Assembly: GCF_041146395.1 (NCBI RefSeq)
Contig: NC_090997.1
Location: forward strand, 36,311,501-36,375,500
Direction: 5' to 3'
DNA length: 64,000 nucleotides
From: Eulemur rufifrons
Taxonomy: Eukaryota > Chordata > Mammalia > Primates > Lemuridae
Below are positions 11,985 to 23,460 of this stretch, piece by piece; the first letter of the stretch is position 1; every line of letters starts with the position of its first letter. Both the position numbers and the translations under genes were made by a program. The notes below the pieces were generated by a model. It worked only from the letters and a program-made list of their open reading frames with translations. It made no database searches and was not told the origin of the DNA.

Positions 11985-12960
11985 ACAGTAATACTAATAG
12001 TAGGCACTGTTTAATGAGTGCCTGCCATGTGAAAATCACTGTGCTTAGCACTAGGGACAGAAAGACAAGTCCACTACTCTGCCTTCAAGGAGCTTTACAG
12101 TCTAGTTGGGCGATACTTGTAAGTAAACTTAAGTAGCAATAGTGACATATGGGTTGGAAGAGATATGTGCAATTAGTGTTAATCGAAAGATAGGAAAGAG
12201 CACCAAAGTGCACCTAGGATTTGTACCAAGGGGGTTTAGGAAAAGCTTCTTGGAAGGGACAAATATGCTTTGTTCTGCAGAATGAATTAGATTTAGCTTG
12301 GCAATGCTCCAATGTAATAAACAACAAAATAGCATAGCTGTCTGTTATGGGACACACAAGTACTTCAGAATGGCTTGAATGTAAAGTACAAGAAATGGAG
12401 AAGGACAGTGGGTAGAAATGAGATTGGATGGGTAAGCAGGGCTAGGACAGTGGTCCAAAATGCAAGTGATTCCAAAGGCAGTCAGGTAACAGTGTGAACG
12501 AACCTCGTTCAAGACAGCTTTGTGGGGTGTAGCACAGTGAATTGGGGCCCTCATAACCAATGAAAAGGTATTCAAATTCAATTAAAGGAAAAAACAAATC
12601 TCCATTTTGCTAGGCAAACCTAAACAGCCAGTTTGTGACTGGTGGCTCAATCAAGGAGGATCTTACAAGACACCTTGAGGGATCTGAACTTTATACCACA
12701 GGTGGTGGAATGCCATTATAGGAGTTTAAACAGAGGACTAGATAATCAGATTTTATTTTATAAAAGATGAACTGGTGACATCCTAGAGACTGGATTAGAA
12801 GGGGACAAGATTACAGCCTGGGAAACTGGTTAGATAACTAAGGCAGTACGCAAGCCTCGCAAAGATGGTGGCCTGAAACAAGATAATGGCAGTGGCTATA
12901 AAGAGGAACTGGATACACTCGACATATGTTATAGAGCTAGAAGAAAAGGGACACAGTAAT
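11985..12960 (-). mobile_element. L2 LINE 3' part, antisense
   Basis: Begins with the reversed L2 3' terminus (GAGTGCCTGCCATGTG, GTGCTTAGCACTAGGGACAG, TTCAAGGAGCTTTACAGTCT). It continues with decayed reversed C-terminal ORF2 phrases (GCTTCTTGGAAGGGACA, AGATGATTAA-type segments, GCAGTGGCTATAAAGAGG). Small ORFs inside are not functional. Confidence 0.6.
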
Positions 12961-13615
12961 GGATTGGAAGTGGGGTACAAAAAGAAACAGAAAAAATCAC
13001 GAGTCACTGGCCACAAAAAACTTAATAGATTGGCTTCTATTGGTTCGCCCTAAATGCTTTTAATATTAAACCCCAAATTAAGTCAAAGCACTGAACTGAA
13101 ACAGCGATCTTCAACTTCTCCTTTCTTTCAATCCATTTTGAAATTTAGTTTTATATACTTAAGACTTACCTTCTGGCAATCTGGAATTAAACTTCTGAGA
13201 TTGCTGTAAATTATTTCCTTTCTTGGTTTCGCTTCCTCTTTCTTACTTCCCTATCTTATTCTTTATATTTTATTGTTTTAGTTGAATGCTAAACTATCTT
13301 ATCAGAACTCAGTCCTTTCACCAAGAGAATTGTGCCGCCTCTGAATATCTGAAACTTGTCTCTTCAGAATCTTCTAGATTTCCGGACATTTCCGAGTTGC
13401 TACTTATAAATGTTGCTAAAAAAGGTGTAATTCTCATGGGTCAGTATCCTAGCTTTTTTCAGCGGAGACATTTAGCATTCGTCAGTTATTTCATTGTCTT
13501 AAAACAACATGCTTTTCGTCATATAGTTCAAATTTGACCAGGTACTTCATTTTTAATTTTGAAAGATGACTCACAGATATGTCACTTTAAACACCCGTAA
13601 AATTTAAACGACCCA
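12961..13615. other. Unassigned DNA upstream of the CpG island
   Basis: No repeat recognised in this gap before the promoter, which makes it the least repeat-laden part of the first 15 kb. An 83-aa plus-strand frame at 13286-13537 has no visible homology to anything I know. Confidence 0.4.
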
Positions 13616-14258
13616 TAAGACGGGCTCTAAAAAGCAAATGCGGCGGCGGAGGTGGGAAGGGAAAGAAAGCAAAGTGGTGCAGAACTTCCACGCCAGGCCC
13701 CCTCCTCCAAAGGCGGAATAGCGAGTTAGCTGCGCAGCAAGGCTACTGCCTACGTAGAGCCCAGCCCCGGCCGCCCCGCACTGGAGCCGAGTTTGCAGTG
13801 CTTTTTCCCTCAGCCACCACGCAGCCTCGCTCCCGTCCCGGCGCGGGCTCCTGGTCCCCGGGTCCCCACGCGGCGCGCAGTCCCGCCGGCCCAAGGCGCA
13901 GAGCCGCGCGCCCTGCGGTGCCCCGAGCTCCTTGCTCGCTCTCTGGACAACTTTCTCCCTCCTTGAACTGATTCTGGAGGCACAGTCACGGCATCCAGGC
14001 GGAGAGGACCTGCTTTGCAAAACCACAGCCAAAGAGGCAGTTTTGCAGTGGGAGGAACAAGAACTCCCTGCTGGACCAGCGGCAGCTTGCCCAGCGCCAT
14101 ACAGCGCCCACCCGCGCCCCCGGGCCGGGGCTGGCGGAGGGGCGGGGCGGCTCCGGGCTTGGAGAGCCCAGGCTCGGAGCGCGCCCCCGCGCCCGCGCGC
14201 GCCCGGCCGGCCCGCCCCGGCCCGCGGCGCCCCCGCCCCCTCGGGCGCTCCGTAGCCG

Positions 14259-14266
14259 TGACGTGC
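14259..14266 (+). promoter_or_regulatory. CRE-like element
   Basis: TGACGTGC matches a CRE half-site plus (consensus TGACGTCA) and could bind CREB/ATF factors. It sits at the most GC-rich part of the island, about 230 bases before the best donor, a common distance for a core promoter element. Confidence 0.45.
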
Positions 14267-14289
14267 GCGCGGCGGGGCAGGGGACTCGG

Positions 14290-14492
14290 CGGGGCGCCGG
14301 CCGGCGGGCGGAGACGGACCCGGGATCTGTCCGAGCAGGAAGCAAGGAGCAGCCCGGTCGCCGTCGCTGGCCGGTCCGTGTGCTCGTCCGCGTCGTCGCC
14401 CGCTTCCCTCACCCTCATTTCTCACCCCTCCCTCCAGCCTCACCGGCGACAGGTAGCCCCGCCGCCGCGCACCTGCCTGCACTCCCGCACCG
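14290..14492 (+). other. Candidate non-coding first exon of an unidentified gene
   Basis: Sequence downstream of the CRE-like site runs to a strong splice donor, CACCG|GTGAGT, at 14492/14493. A second, weaker donor, GACAG|GTAGCC, lies at 14452/14453. I see no ATG with a plausible start context leading to a long conserved frame before the donor, so this is probably 5' UTR. The start is a guess, because the transcription start cannot be read from sequence alone. I do not recognise the gene. Confidence 0.5.
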
Positions 14493-16647
14493 GTGAGTGT
14501 CCCGAACCCCTGCGTTTGTCCCCGGCTCGGCCCTGCTTCGGGCCTCCTGCGGCCGCGCCGGGGGCCGACGGCTCGGCTCACTTCCCGCAGACGCGGGTGG
14601 GAGAAGCAGGTGACGAGTGGGCCCTGGGCGGCGGCGGCTCGCGGCCGGGCCGGGGGAGTTCTCTTTTCCGCAGAAAGACAATGAGAGTCTCCTCTCATGG
14701 GTTGATCGTCACCGGGATACATTGTGTGTTTCTTCTCTGGCTCCCAGGTAGAAGCAGAGCATTCAGGTGTCCAACTCTGACTTGGATATTCCGTGATAGT
14801 TTTATTTTCTCTTTTGTAAACATGCTTAAAATTCAGTGCAAGGAGTCCAGTTTCTTCTGAGATGTGAAGATCAAATGATACCATTAATAGTCTAATCATG
14901 TAGGAGACCAGGTTGGGACTTTCTAAAGCTTTATTTTTTAGTCTCTGGTTGGTCCGCTGCCCTGAGTATGTTAATTTACGGATATGCAACTGAACAAGAC
15001 CTTTCTATATTTATTTCCAAAACTCCTTAAAACGATTAGAATGCTCAACCTCTGGGATTTTAAGTAGGAAATAATTTGATAGGGCTATTACTAGGACATG
15101 TGTCTCAGAAGTACTTCCATACAGTTTCAAAAAACGCATTGCATTTTATCTGGCATAAAGTGTGTGATGATGGAGGGATGCTTAAAACCTAATCTACAGA
15201 TATTAGTGGGGAACCGCTGCCCCAACTTTAATAGACTACTGTATAGGCTAAATAAAAGTTTCATTTGCTGTTGCACTCTGGTGATGTAGATGCAACGTAT
15301 CTAGATAGAGTCAGTTTGAGAGTTTTAAAAATATTCTTAAGGTTTAGCCGGAACTATTTTCACACCATAAAATGTGAATCTTGAACTTGGACTGGTAGTG
15401 GTCATGGTACAAAGGTTGGCAGCCAAACAGCCTTTCTGTACAAATTAACTGAACTTCATAGATGTCTTGGGTTGTAGTTTTCCAACTGGAAAATGTTTAG
15501 TGAAAAAATTACCTTTGAGCTAGGAACAGCCACAAATGTTACAAAGTGGGTTATAGCTAGAGCTTGAAACAATGCAGCCGTTTAGAATAGCTCATTGACT
15601 TTTAAATATCCAGCTCATTTGGAGTATTTTAAGTTGTGCAGGAATTACATGTACAGTGGTAAGCAGAAGTCATTTTAGTCTTATGCACATTTGCCCATTG
15701 CATTTGTATTTTTTTTTGTGTAACACGCTACTTATTCTCTCATCTTTTTAAGTTACATTTTGGTTACAAAAACTAATTGTAAAAGGTAATAACAGATTCA
15801 GTCAACATTAACTGCAAGAGAAAATAAAAAAAAATAAAAAAAAAGAAACAAATAGAAAAAAAGGCAGTAACAGAGATGCGAATGACTTTAAGAAAAGATT
15901 ATCATGATTAAAAATTATGTAATATAGAAAACTATATATATTATACATATATATTCTTTTTAGTGCCTAGAAACATGAGCAAGAAAAATGTAATGAACAG
16001 TTACAATATTTAATGTAAGTTAGTGCAAGGTGTTAAAAACAAAGATCATAAATCATAAACCCATGGGGTTTATCTGAAATAGATTTTTTTCCCTGTTTAT
16101 GTTTATGTGACCGAATTTTAAAATAACAGTGGCCAGGAAATCTGAGAGAGGCTGAAGGCTCTTTTCTCATCCTGTTGTTACTTTGCCTGGAGTCTGTGGT
16201 GTATCATGTAGCCCATTGTTTAGACAACTGGGCTGTATCTGAGTTCCAAAATGCGGCCTTCTTTAGAAAGTTTTACAGATTTTGATGTGAGATTTGAATA
16301 GATATAAGCACTCAAACATTTTGTTAAAAATTAACCAATTTTAACTTTCTGTTTATAGTTGAGCCACCATCTTTGATATGTAAAATGTCAGTTTTAAAAC
16401 GTTTTCTGACCTCTGAATTTTTCATTTCTATATGTTAAAGTATCTTATTGAAAAATAAGAGATTAATAAAAGTATTACACTTTTAAGAAATCTCGTAATT
16501 TAATTGTGATCTTCATAATGTACTTCATAGTAATTTGTCAACCGGCCCTTTAGTATTGTAAGATTGTTGCTCATTTAGTAGTCATCTGCCATAATTGGAT
16601 GGAACACATACTGAGGGGTTAGATCTATAAAATAATTTTCCAGGTTA
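14493..16647 (+). other. Start of a probable long first intron
   Basis: After the donor the GC content falls within about 250 bases to AT-rich DNA without recognised repeats up to 16.6 kb. A run of A-rich low complexity occurs at 15820-15865 and an (AT)-rich run at 15930-15955. First-intron DNA just downstream of CpG islands is often repeat-poor and enhancer-bearing, but no specific element is proven here. Confidence 0.45.
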
Positions 16648-16793
16648 GAGGACTTGTCCTTTTATAGATGAGGGAATTTAGGCTTAGAGAATTAAATAAA
16701 TACTTGCACTGGGTCACATAGCTCCAGAGGGGCAAAGTCTGGATTCACACCTGAGTCTTCTTACAAGAAGCTGCTATCCTTTCCACCAGAACA
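16648..16793 (-). repeat. MIR SINE, antisense
   Basis: TTTTATAGATGAGGGAATTT, then a 'gggtcacatagct' block and TCTGGATTCACACCTGAGTC follow the reversed MIR order. Confidence 0.65.
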
Positions 16794-17659
16794 AGTGGCC
16801 TTGATTTCATTTCACTTGGCGGACTTCAAATAAACCTGCAGAACTGGTATTATTATGTTATAGAATGTAACTCAAGGTTTAAAGAAGACTTTCAGGACTA
16901 GATGTGATAGATAGGCTGTGAATGTGGCTCTGGAACTAATTTAGAATTCTGTGTCTGTGTCTTCATTCTCAAGTTGACAGCCTTGCACAGTGATATGGCA
17001 CTGCTTTATCATTTCTGGTGTAGTTCCAGAGTGTTATACATACTGTGCACTTTTTGTTTTGATAGGTTTATAGGGATTAGCTGTAGGCTGTAATCTAACA
17101 CTGGCTTTCATTATAGCTAAAACGAATAGTATAATATTCTTGGTTCCTCTAATGGAATAGATTGTTACACATAAATGTAGTAGTTATCTTTTAAATATTA
17201 CATAATTAACTGTGTAATCTTGGGGGAAAACTTGTCCCCTATATCCTGTTAAGACAAATCTTTTTTTATGGCTTGTTTTTATTTCAGGAATATCTCTTGA
17301 ATTGTAATAGATGGACATAAAGGAAAAAAATGAGCACATTAAGTCCATTTTTGTAACAAACTAGGAATTAATTATACATTTCAGCAGTGGAATGTAGTTG
17401 GGTAAATGAGCAGAAAAGAGATAGGAAGCTTGAGTTGGGGTGACTACCTTTACAGGTGGTTTCTTTATTTGGTTTTAACTATAGGAATTTTGTATCTTAA
17501 GTATATCCATATAAATTAGGATTAGAATATAAAAAATATCCTAATATATATTATTAATGGATGATCTATGACACATACATCAAGAACTGTGGTTAAATAA
17601 GCTTAAATTCTATTTTTGAGGCATTATATCATATTCAGAGGAACCAAGATCTCTTGCAT

Positions 17660-17775
17660 TTTATTTTGTCTTTTTAAAAAATTTTATTTTTTATATATAT
17701 TTTTGAGAGAGAGGTTTCACTCTGTCACCAAGGCTGGAGTGCAGTGGTGAGATCATAGGTCACTGCAATCTAAGC
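17660..17775 (-). repeat. Truncated Alu, antisense
   Basis: GGTTTCACTCTGTCACCAAG, then GAGTGCAGTGGTGAGATCAT and CACTGCAATCTAA. Only the end of the element nearest its tail is present. It stops abruptly just before the L1 that follows. Confidence 0.75.
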
Positions 17776-17799
17776 TAAGAAAAAATTTGACGAATTTTA

Positions 17800-19098
17800 G
17801 TGGACTGGTAATAATTAAAATATAACTGTTAGGGGGAAAAGAATCCTTAATAAATGGTGATGGGAAAATTGGATAGCCACATGTAGAAGATTGAAACAGG
17901 ATCCATATTTCTTACCACTCACTAAAATTAATTCAAGATAGATAACTGACTTAAACCTAAGACATGAAACCATAGAATTCTAGAAGAAAATGTTAGAAAA
18001 ACTCTTCTAGATATCAGTCTAGGCAAAGAATTTATGAAGAAGACCCCAATGGCAATCACAGAAACAACAAAAATAAATAAATGGGATTTGATTAAAGTAA
18101 GAAGCTTCTGTACAGCCAAGGAAACAACCAACAGAGCAAATTGACGTCCTACAGAATAGGAGAAAATACTCACATGCTATACATCCGATAAAAGGCTAAT
18201 AGCCAGAAGAATCTACAAAGAACTCAAGCAAATCAGCAAGAAAAAAATCAAACAACCCCATTAAAAAGTGGGCAAAAGACACGAACAGAAGCTTTTCAAA
18301 AGAAAATAGATTAATGGCCAATAAACATGAAAAAATGCTTTTTAATGTCACTAATCATCAGGGAAATGCAAATCAAAACCATAATGAGATATCACCTCAC
18401 TCCAGTGAGAATGGATTTTATCAAAAAGTCCCAGAACAACAGATGCTGGCGTGGATGTTGAAAGGAAGGAACACTTATACACTGTTGGTGGGACTGCAAA
18501 CTAGTACAACCTCTACGGAAAATAGTATGGAGATTCCTCAAAGAGCTAAAAGTAGTCCTATCTGATCTAGCAATCCCACTACTGGATATTTACCCAAAGG
18601 AAAAAAAAGTCATTTTATCAAAAAGACACTTGCACTGGAATGTTTATTGCAGCACAATTCACAATTGCAAAGATGTGGAATCAACCCAAATGCCCATCAG
18701 TTCATGAGTGGATTAATAAAACGTGGTGTATATATATATACCATGGTGTTCTACTCAGCCATAAAAAATGAATTAATACCTTTTGTTACAATCTGGATGA
18801 AACTGGACACCATTCTTCTAAGTGAAGTATCACAAGAATGGAAAAACAGACACCACATGTACTCACTATTAAATCGAAACTAGCCAAACAGCACTTGTGC
18901 ACAGATGGAGGTAAAACTCTATGAAAATCAAGTAAGTGGGAATGGGGAGGAGGGGATGGGTAAAATCAAATCTAACAGGTACAGTGGACAGTATCTGGGT
19001 GATGGGCACACTTATAACTTTGTCTCAAGCAGTACAAAATCAATCTATGTAACCAAAACATTTGTACGCCTGTAATATTCTGAAATTAAAATAAAATG
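17800..19098 (+). mobile_element. L1 LINE, 5'-truncated: ORF2 C-terminal remnant plus 3' UTR
   Basis: From about 17825 the DNA reads as the last roughly 900 bases of L1 ORF2 (GATAGCCACATGTAGAAGAT, AAACAACCCCATTAAAAAGT, TGCCCATCAGTTCATGAGTG, ATCTGGATGAAACTGGACAC). The L1 3' UTR follows and ends ATTCTGAAATTAAAATAAAA at about 19078. The 3' UTR wording (GTACAAAATCAATCTATGTA, CATTTGTACGCCTGTAATAT) is what I recall of strepsirrhine L1. ORF2 is broken: the open pieces at 18314-18565 and 18647-18883 are in different frames. 5' truncation is typical of L1 insertion. Confidence 0.85.
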
Positions 19099-20045
<947 letters not shown>

Positions 20046-20069
20046 ACAAAGATGTTCATGTCAAAAATT

Positions 20070-20260
20070 AATACCTTGTATTTGTATGGCATTTTATTAT
20101 TTTGGAAACCACCTTATGTGCATTTGGTCCTTAAAACAACTCAATGAAGAAGATAAAGTAAATTTATTCCTATTCTGCAGATGAGACAACGGAGACTCAA
20201 ACAGTTAAAAATTACTTAAAATTAGGTAACTTGTTCAGGTCATATGACCACTTAGAAGCA
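20070..20260 (-). repeat. MIR-like SINE, antisense
   Basis: A reversed MIR order: 'cttaaaacaactcaatgaag', TTCTGCAGATGAGACAACGG, 'aggtaacttgttcaggtcat'. The Alu before it was inserted at or near its edge. Confidence 0.55.
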
Positions 20261-20748
20261 TCACTGAAAATGGAAACTCTGTGTATTCCCAAAGTAGTAG
20301 GTTCTCCCCGTGCCCCCTAATACTTATGTCCCTCCTAGATGTTAGGTTTAGTCTCTTAGTAGTGATTTAATTTCATTTTACAGCTTTAATTCAGGTAGTT
20401 CAGGAAATTCTGAAAACTCAGGCTGACTAAAGTGATGATTGTTACAGGGTTTATTTTTTTTTTAATGGAAGGTAGAAGGTGAACATGATGTACCATTATG
20501 GTTCTATTAACACTTTTAATAGATTAATGGACTGAGGTTGGTAATTAGCTTTTGTAGTTAGGGAGTTTTTAAAGAAAATCAACAATCAGTTAAAAAAGGA
20601 AGAAGAAAAATATTCCAGGGGAACTTTGAAAATAACTTTTATTACTTGGTGCATTGGTATTTATTCGGTAATTATGGCTGCCTTTGTAATGATTCACTAA
20701 AGTCCTAAGGTGTGTCTGTGTCAATTCCTGTATGCCTTCATTCATTTC
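20261..20748. other. Unassigned intronic DNA
   Basis: Nothing recognised. Confidence 0.4.
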
Positions 20749-20760
20749 AAACATATTTGA

Positions 20761-21105
20761 GGCCGGGCGTAGTGGCTCAATGCCTGTAATCCTAGCACTT
20801 GGGAGGCCGAGGCAGGCAGATCGTTTGAGTGAGCTCAGGAGTTCGAGATCAGCCTGAGCAAGAGCGAGACCCCATCTCTACTAAAAAATTAGAAAGAAAT
20901 TAGCTGGACAACTAAAAATATATAGAAAAAAATTAGCCAGGCATGGTGGTACATGCCTGTAGTCCCAGCTACTAGGGAGGCTGAGGCAGGAGGATCACTT
21001 GAGCCCAGGAGTTTGAGGTTGCTGTGAGCTAGGCTGACGCAACGGCACTCTAGCCTGGGCAACAGAGTGAGACTCTGTCTCAGAAAAAAAAAAAAACAAA
21101 AACAC
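20761..21105 (+). repeat. Lemur-type Alu, full length, with target-site duplication
   Basis: GGCCGGGCGTAGTGGCTCAA start, lemur linker (AGAAAGAAATTAGCTGGACA, then ATATAGAAAAAAATTAGCC), lemur right monomer and A-rich tail. A perfect 11-base duplication, AACATATTTGA, flanks it at 20750-20760 and 21106-21116. The minus-strand 73-aa frame is Alu antisense. Confidence 0.95.
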
Positions 21106-21116
21106 AACATATTTGA

Positions 21117-21205
21117 GTGTCTACCATGGACCAGGCACTATTGTAAGTGCTGGGAATATACTGATTAAATTAAGACCAACTCCCTGTCCTGAGTAACATT
21201 TTATT
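21117..21205 (-). repeat. L2/MIR 3'-end fragment, antisense
   Basis: GTGTCTACCATGGACCAGGC, then ACTATTGTAAGTGCTGGGAA and CCCTGTCCTGAG, a reversed L2 3' end. The preceding Alu inserted into its start. Confidence 0.6.
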
Positions 21206-21485
21206 GTTGTTTTGAATTAAGTTAATTATAGACTCTCATACTAGTATGTAATCAACAGGGTTGACCCTAAAGTTGGGAAATAGACAGTTGTCAAATGGTG
21301 CAATTTGAGGGCTACTAAATGACTTATTTGCTCTAAAATGTTCCACTTCTAGCCTTCTGTCTGCTGGAGACTCCCAGTCTGTTGGGTTACAGCACTGTTA
21401 CCAGCCTGTTCTTGATAAATATAAGTATGTTCCATTATTTATCACAGTTTCAGGAAACAAGGCTGAGAGAAAATAAATGAGACTT

Positions 21486-21632
21486 TGAGTTGGGTGTGGT
21501 GGGATGCGCCTATAGTCCGAGCAACTTGGGAAGCTGAGTTGGGAAGATCATTTTATCCTAGGAGTTTGAGGCCAGCCTGGGTAACAACAATAGTGAGACC
21601 TGTCTCAAAAATAAATAAACAAAAAATATGGG
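21486..21632 (+). repeat. Alu monomer (FLAM/FRAM-like)
   Basis: One Alu unit, TTGGGTGTGGTGGGATGCGC to GAGACCTGTCTCAAAAATAA, diverged and single. Confidence 0.7.
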
Positions 21633-21687
21633 AACTAGGACTGATAGGTTGGTGTTATAAGAGAAGAGTTTGGCAAAGTATAGTTTT

Positions 21688-21890
21688 AATAGCAGTTATT
21701 GTTCATTGAACTTTTGCTGAGTGGCAAATACTATGCCAAGTAAGTACTTAATGTACTTTAGCTCAGTTAATCACTGTTGTCACCTCAGTAGGGTTGGCGT
21801 TGTGACTCTCATTTTACGGATTAGGAAATTGAGCTACAGAGATGTTAAATTTGCTCATACTCACCTGGTAGTCCTAGAATTTGGCTCTCT
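21688..21890 (-). repeat. MIR SINE, antisense
   Basis: GTTCATTGAACTTTTGCTGA, then ACTCTCATTTTACGGATTAG and GAAATTGAGCTACAGAGATG in reversed MIR order. Confidence 0.65.
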
Positions 21891-22194
21891 CCTAGTACTT
21901 AGCATATAGTAGGAACTAACATGGAAAGAGAGCTTATTTATAATATATAGACTTCTGATGTTCTACCGTTCTACCAGTGTGTGTGGCAGATCATGGAGGT
22001 GAAGGCCTTGGTGAGGGAGGAATGGGTGAGGAGAGTCAAGAGATCTTGTTGGGTGCAGTGTGGGAATTGGAGGGGTGGGGAAAGATGGAACAGTATTGCT
22101 TGCCTAACTGCTTGGCCCTCAGGCTTAATCCTCCTGTGACAGCCCTGGGGCTCCCGAGTTGCATTTAGGCACCTGTAAGTGCTTTCTTGAGCTC
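21891..22194. other. Unassigned intronic DNA
   Basis: GC slightly higher and G-rich at 21990-22085. No repeat or gene recognised. Confidence 0.35.
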
Positions 22195-22410
22195 ATCGGT
22201 TAGAGTTTAGGCAGACCAGAGGCCCTGGTTTTCCCACTCACTAACTTGGTCAAATTACTTAGTTTCTCTGGGTTTCAGTTTTCTCTTTTGTAAAATGGAG
22301 GCAACAGTATTACCTATCTGGTATGGTTATTGTGAGGATTGAATTAGATAATAATATGTGTAAAGCACATATCACACACTGCCTGGTACATGGTTAGTAT
22401 ACATTATTAC
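22195..22410 (+). repeat. MIR SINE (MIRb-like), sense
   Basis: CAGACCAGAGGCCCTGGTTT, AATTACTTAGTTTCTCTGGG, TTTGTAAAATGGAGGCAACA, TGTGAGGATTGAATTAGATA and TGCCTGGTACATGG follow MIRb from near its start to its 3' end. This is one of the better preserved MIRs here. Confidence 0.8.
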
Positions 22411-22417
22411 TGTTGTT

Positions 22418-22450
22418 TGTGTGTGTGTGTGTGTGTATGTGTGTGTGTGT
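22418..22450. repeat. (TG)n microsatellite
   Basis: TG dinucleotide run with one TATG interruption, directly after the MIR end. It may be polymorphic. Confidence 0.9.
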
Positions 22451-22547
22451 TTTGACATGTTTAATGTGGAATTTTCATTCAAAAGGAAAAAAAGCAATGT
22501 TAGAGGTCTGGGAAGACTCTTGAAGTTGTCCATTTTGAAGTAGCTGT

Positions 22548-22692
22548 GAAATTTATACGTGTATCAGAATTACCTGGGGAACTAGTAAAAACACACAGGT
22601 TAGGAAGTTTTGGATGGGGCTTGGGCATTAGTATTTTAATAAGCTTCCTTACTGATTTACATGTATACCAAAATTTAAGAACCATTGGTTTA
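22548..22692. mobile_element. hAT-Charlie MITE (MER20/MER5-like)
   Basis: CGTGTATCAGAATTACCTGG, TTGGGCATTAGTATTTTAAT and a right end AAGAACCATTGG, like a hAT terminal repeat. The left end is less clear. Confidence 0.55.
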
Positions 22693-23084
22693 AATCTTTT
22701 CTTCATCCTGTGCTTAGGGAAGGCTTCAACAAGAATAACAACAAATTGCTTGGCTTAACCAGACAGTGTGTGGTAGAAGGAAGTGAAATATCAGTTACCA
22801 GAATCTCTTTGACTTTTTTTTTTTTTTTAAGCTTATTTGGGGCTTATAGCATTTATGTTGAGATAACCGTGCTGTGTTAAATTTCACACCTAAACTAAAT
22901 TGTAATGACTGTTTCACCTTTTTAGCCAGCTTCATTTGGAAGTGAGTTATATTTCATTTTTAAGTTATACAGATAGCAAAGATATAAAAATAAATGCTTA
23001 TATAGACTTTAAGAACTTTAAAAAAGTTTTTAATTGGATTTCTTTAGATGGTGTACTGTTAAATAACCAGACTTGGTATCATTA

Positions 23085-23460
23085 GTTGTATCAGACAAAG
23101 TCCCAGCAGGAAAGAGATTTCATCCTTGATGGTTCAACTGAAGAGACTATTTGCAGAGGTTAGGGAACAAACAAGGGTAGCAAAACACCCAGGGACCAGC
23201 AATATCGAGAAGTCCTTAATTCTCCAGAGATTACCAGGGCAGAGGGCTGGCATTGTGGAGGAGGGCTCCTGGGAGCTGTGGTTTTGAAGCAGGCGAGGAG
23301 TGAGAGGAGGTTCCCTGACCTCTCCTCCCTCTGCCTTCCGTGACTTCCATTGCTAGAGCCCAGCTGGGAAGCCCACGTGATTATCTTTGCAAGCTCATCC
23401 TCCCAGCTCAAGAGCAGAGCAGAGAAGGGATTGAGTGTACAGTGGAACAAATGGAGAATA
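23085..23460. repeat. Interspersed repeat, family uncertain
   Basis: CAGACAAAGTCCCAGCAGGA, GGACCAGCAATATCGAGAAG, GGGAGCTGTGGTTTTGAAGC and ATGGAGAATAACTAGGACA match, in order, a repeat I remember as widespread in primate genomes but cannot name (L1M-related or LTR). A 96-aa minus-strand frame in it is not a gene. Confidence 0.4.

Larger units (their letters stand above)
13620..14700 (+). promoter_or_regulatory. CpG-island promoter
   Basis: Base composition changes abruptly from AT-rich to strongly GC-rich with dense CpG, the only such block in the window. It contains GC boxes (GGGGCGGGGCGG at 14139-14150; CCCCGCCCCC at 14231-14240), a CRE-like TGACGTGC at 14259-14266 and GC-only stretches at 14170-14230. 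No TATA box is placed convincingly. These are the marks of a broad, constitutively active vertebrate promoter. Plus-strand direction is favoured because good donors lie on that strand downstream of the GC boxes. Divergent transcription is possible. Confidence 0.85.

Noticed and set aside
14015..14860. 281-aa plus-strand frame and the 107-, 119- and 202-aa frames over the same island
   Set aside because: Same composition effect. The 281-aa frame runs through the best donor and into AT-rich intron without a protein-like pattern.
13604..14989. 461-aa minus-strand open frame over the CpG island
   Set aside because: GC-rich DNA has few stop codons. The translation is rich in Ala, Gly, Pro and Arg with no domain, several frames on both strands are open at once, and the splice donors favour plus-strand transcription.
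18314..18883. Two open frames of 78-83 aa that look protein-like
   Set aside because: They are fragments of L1 ORF2 and its flank in different frames.
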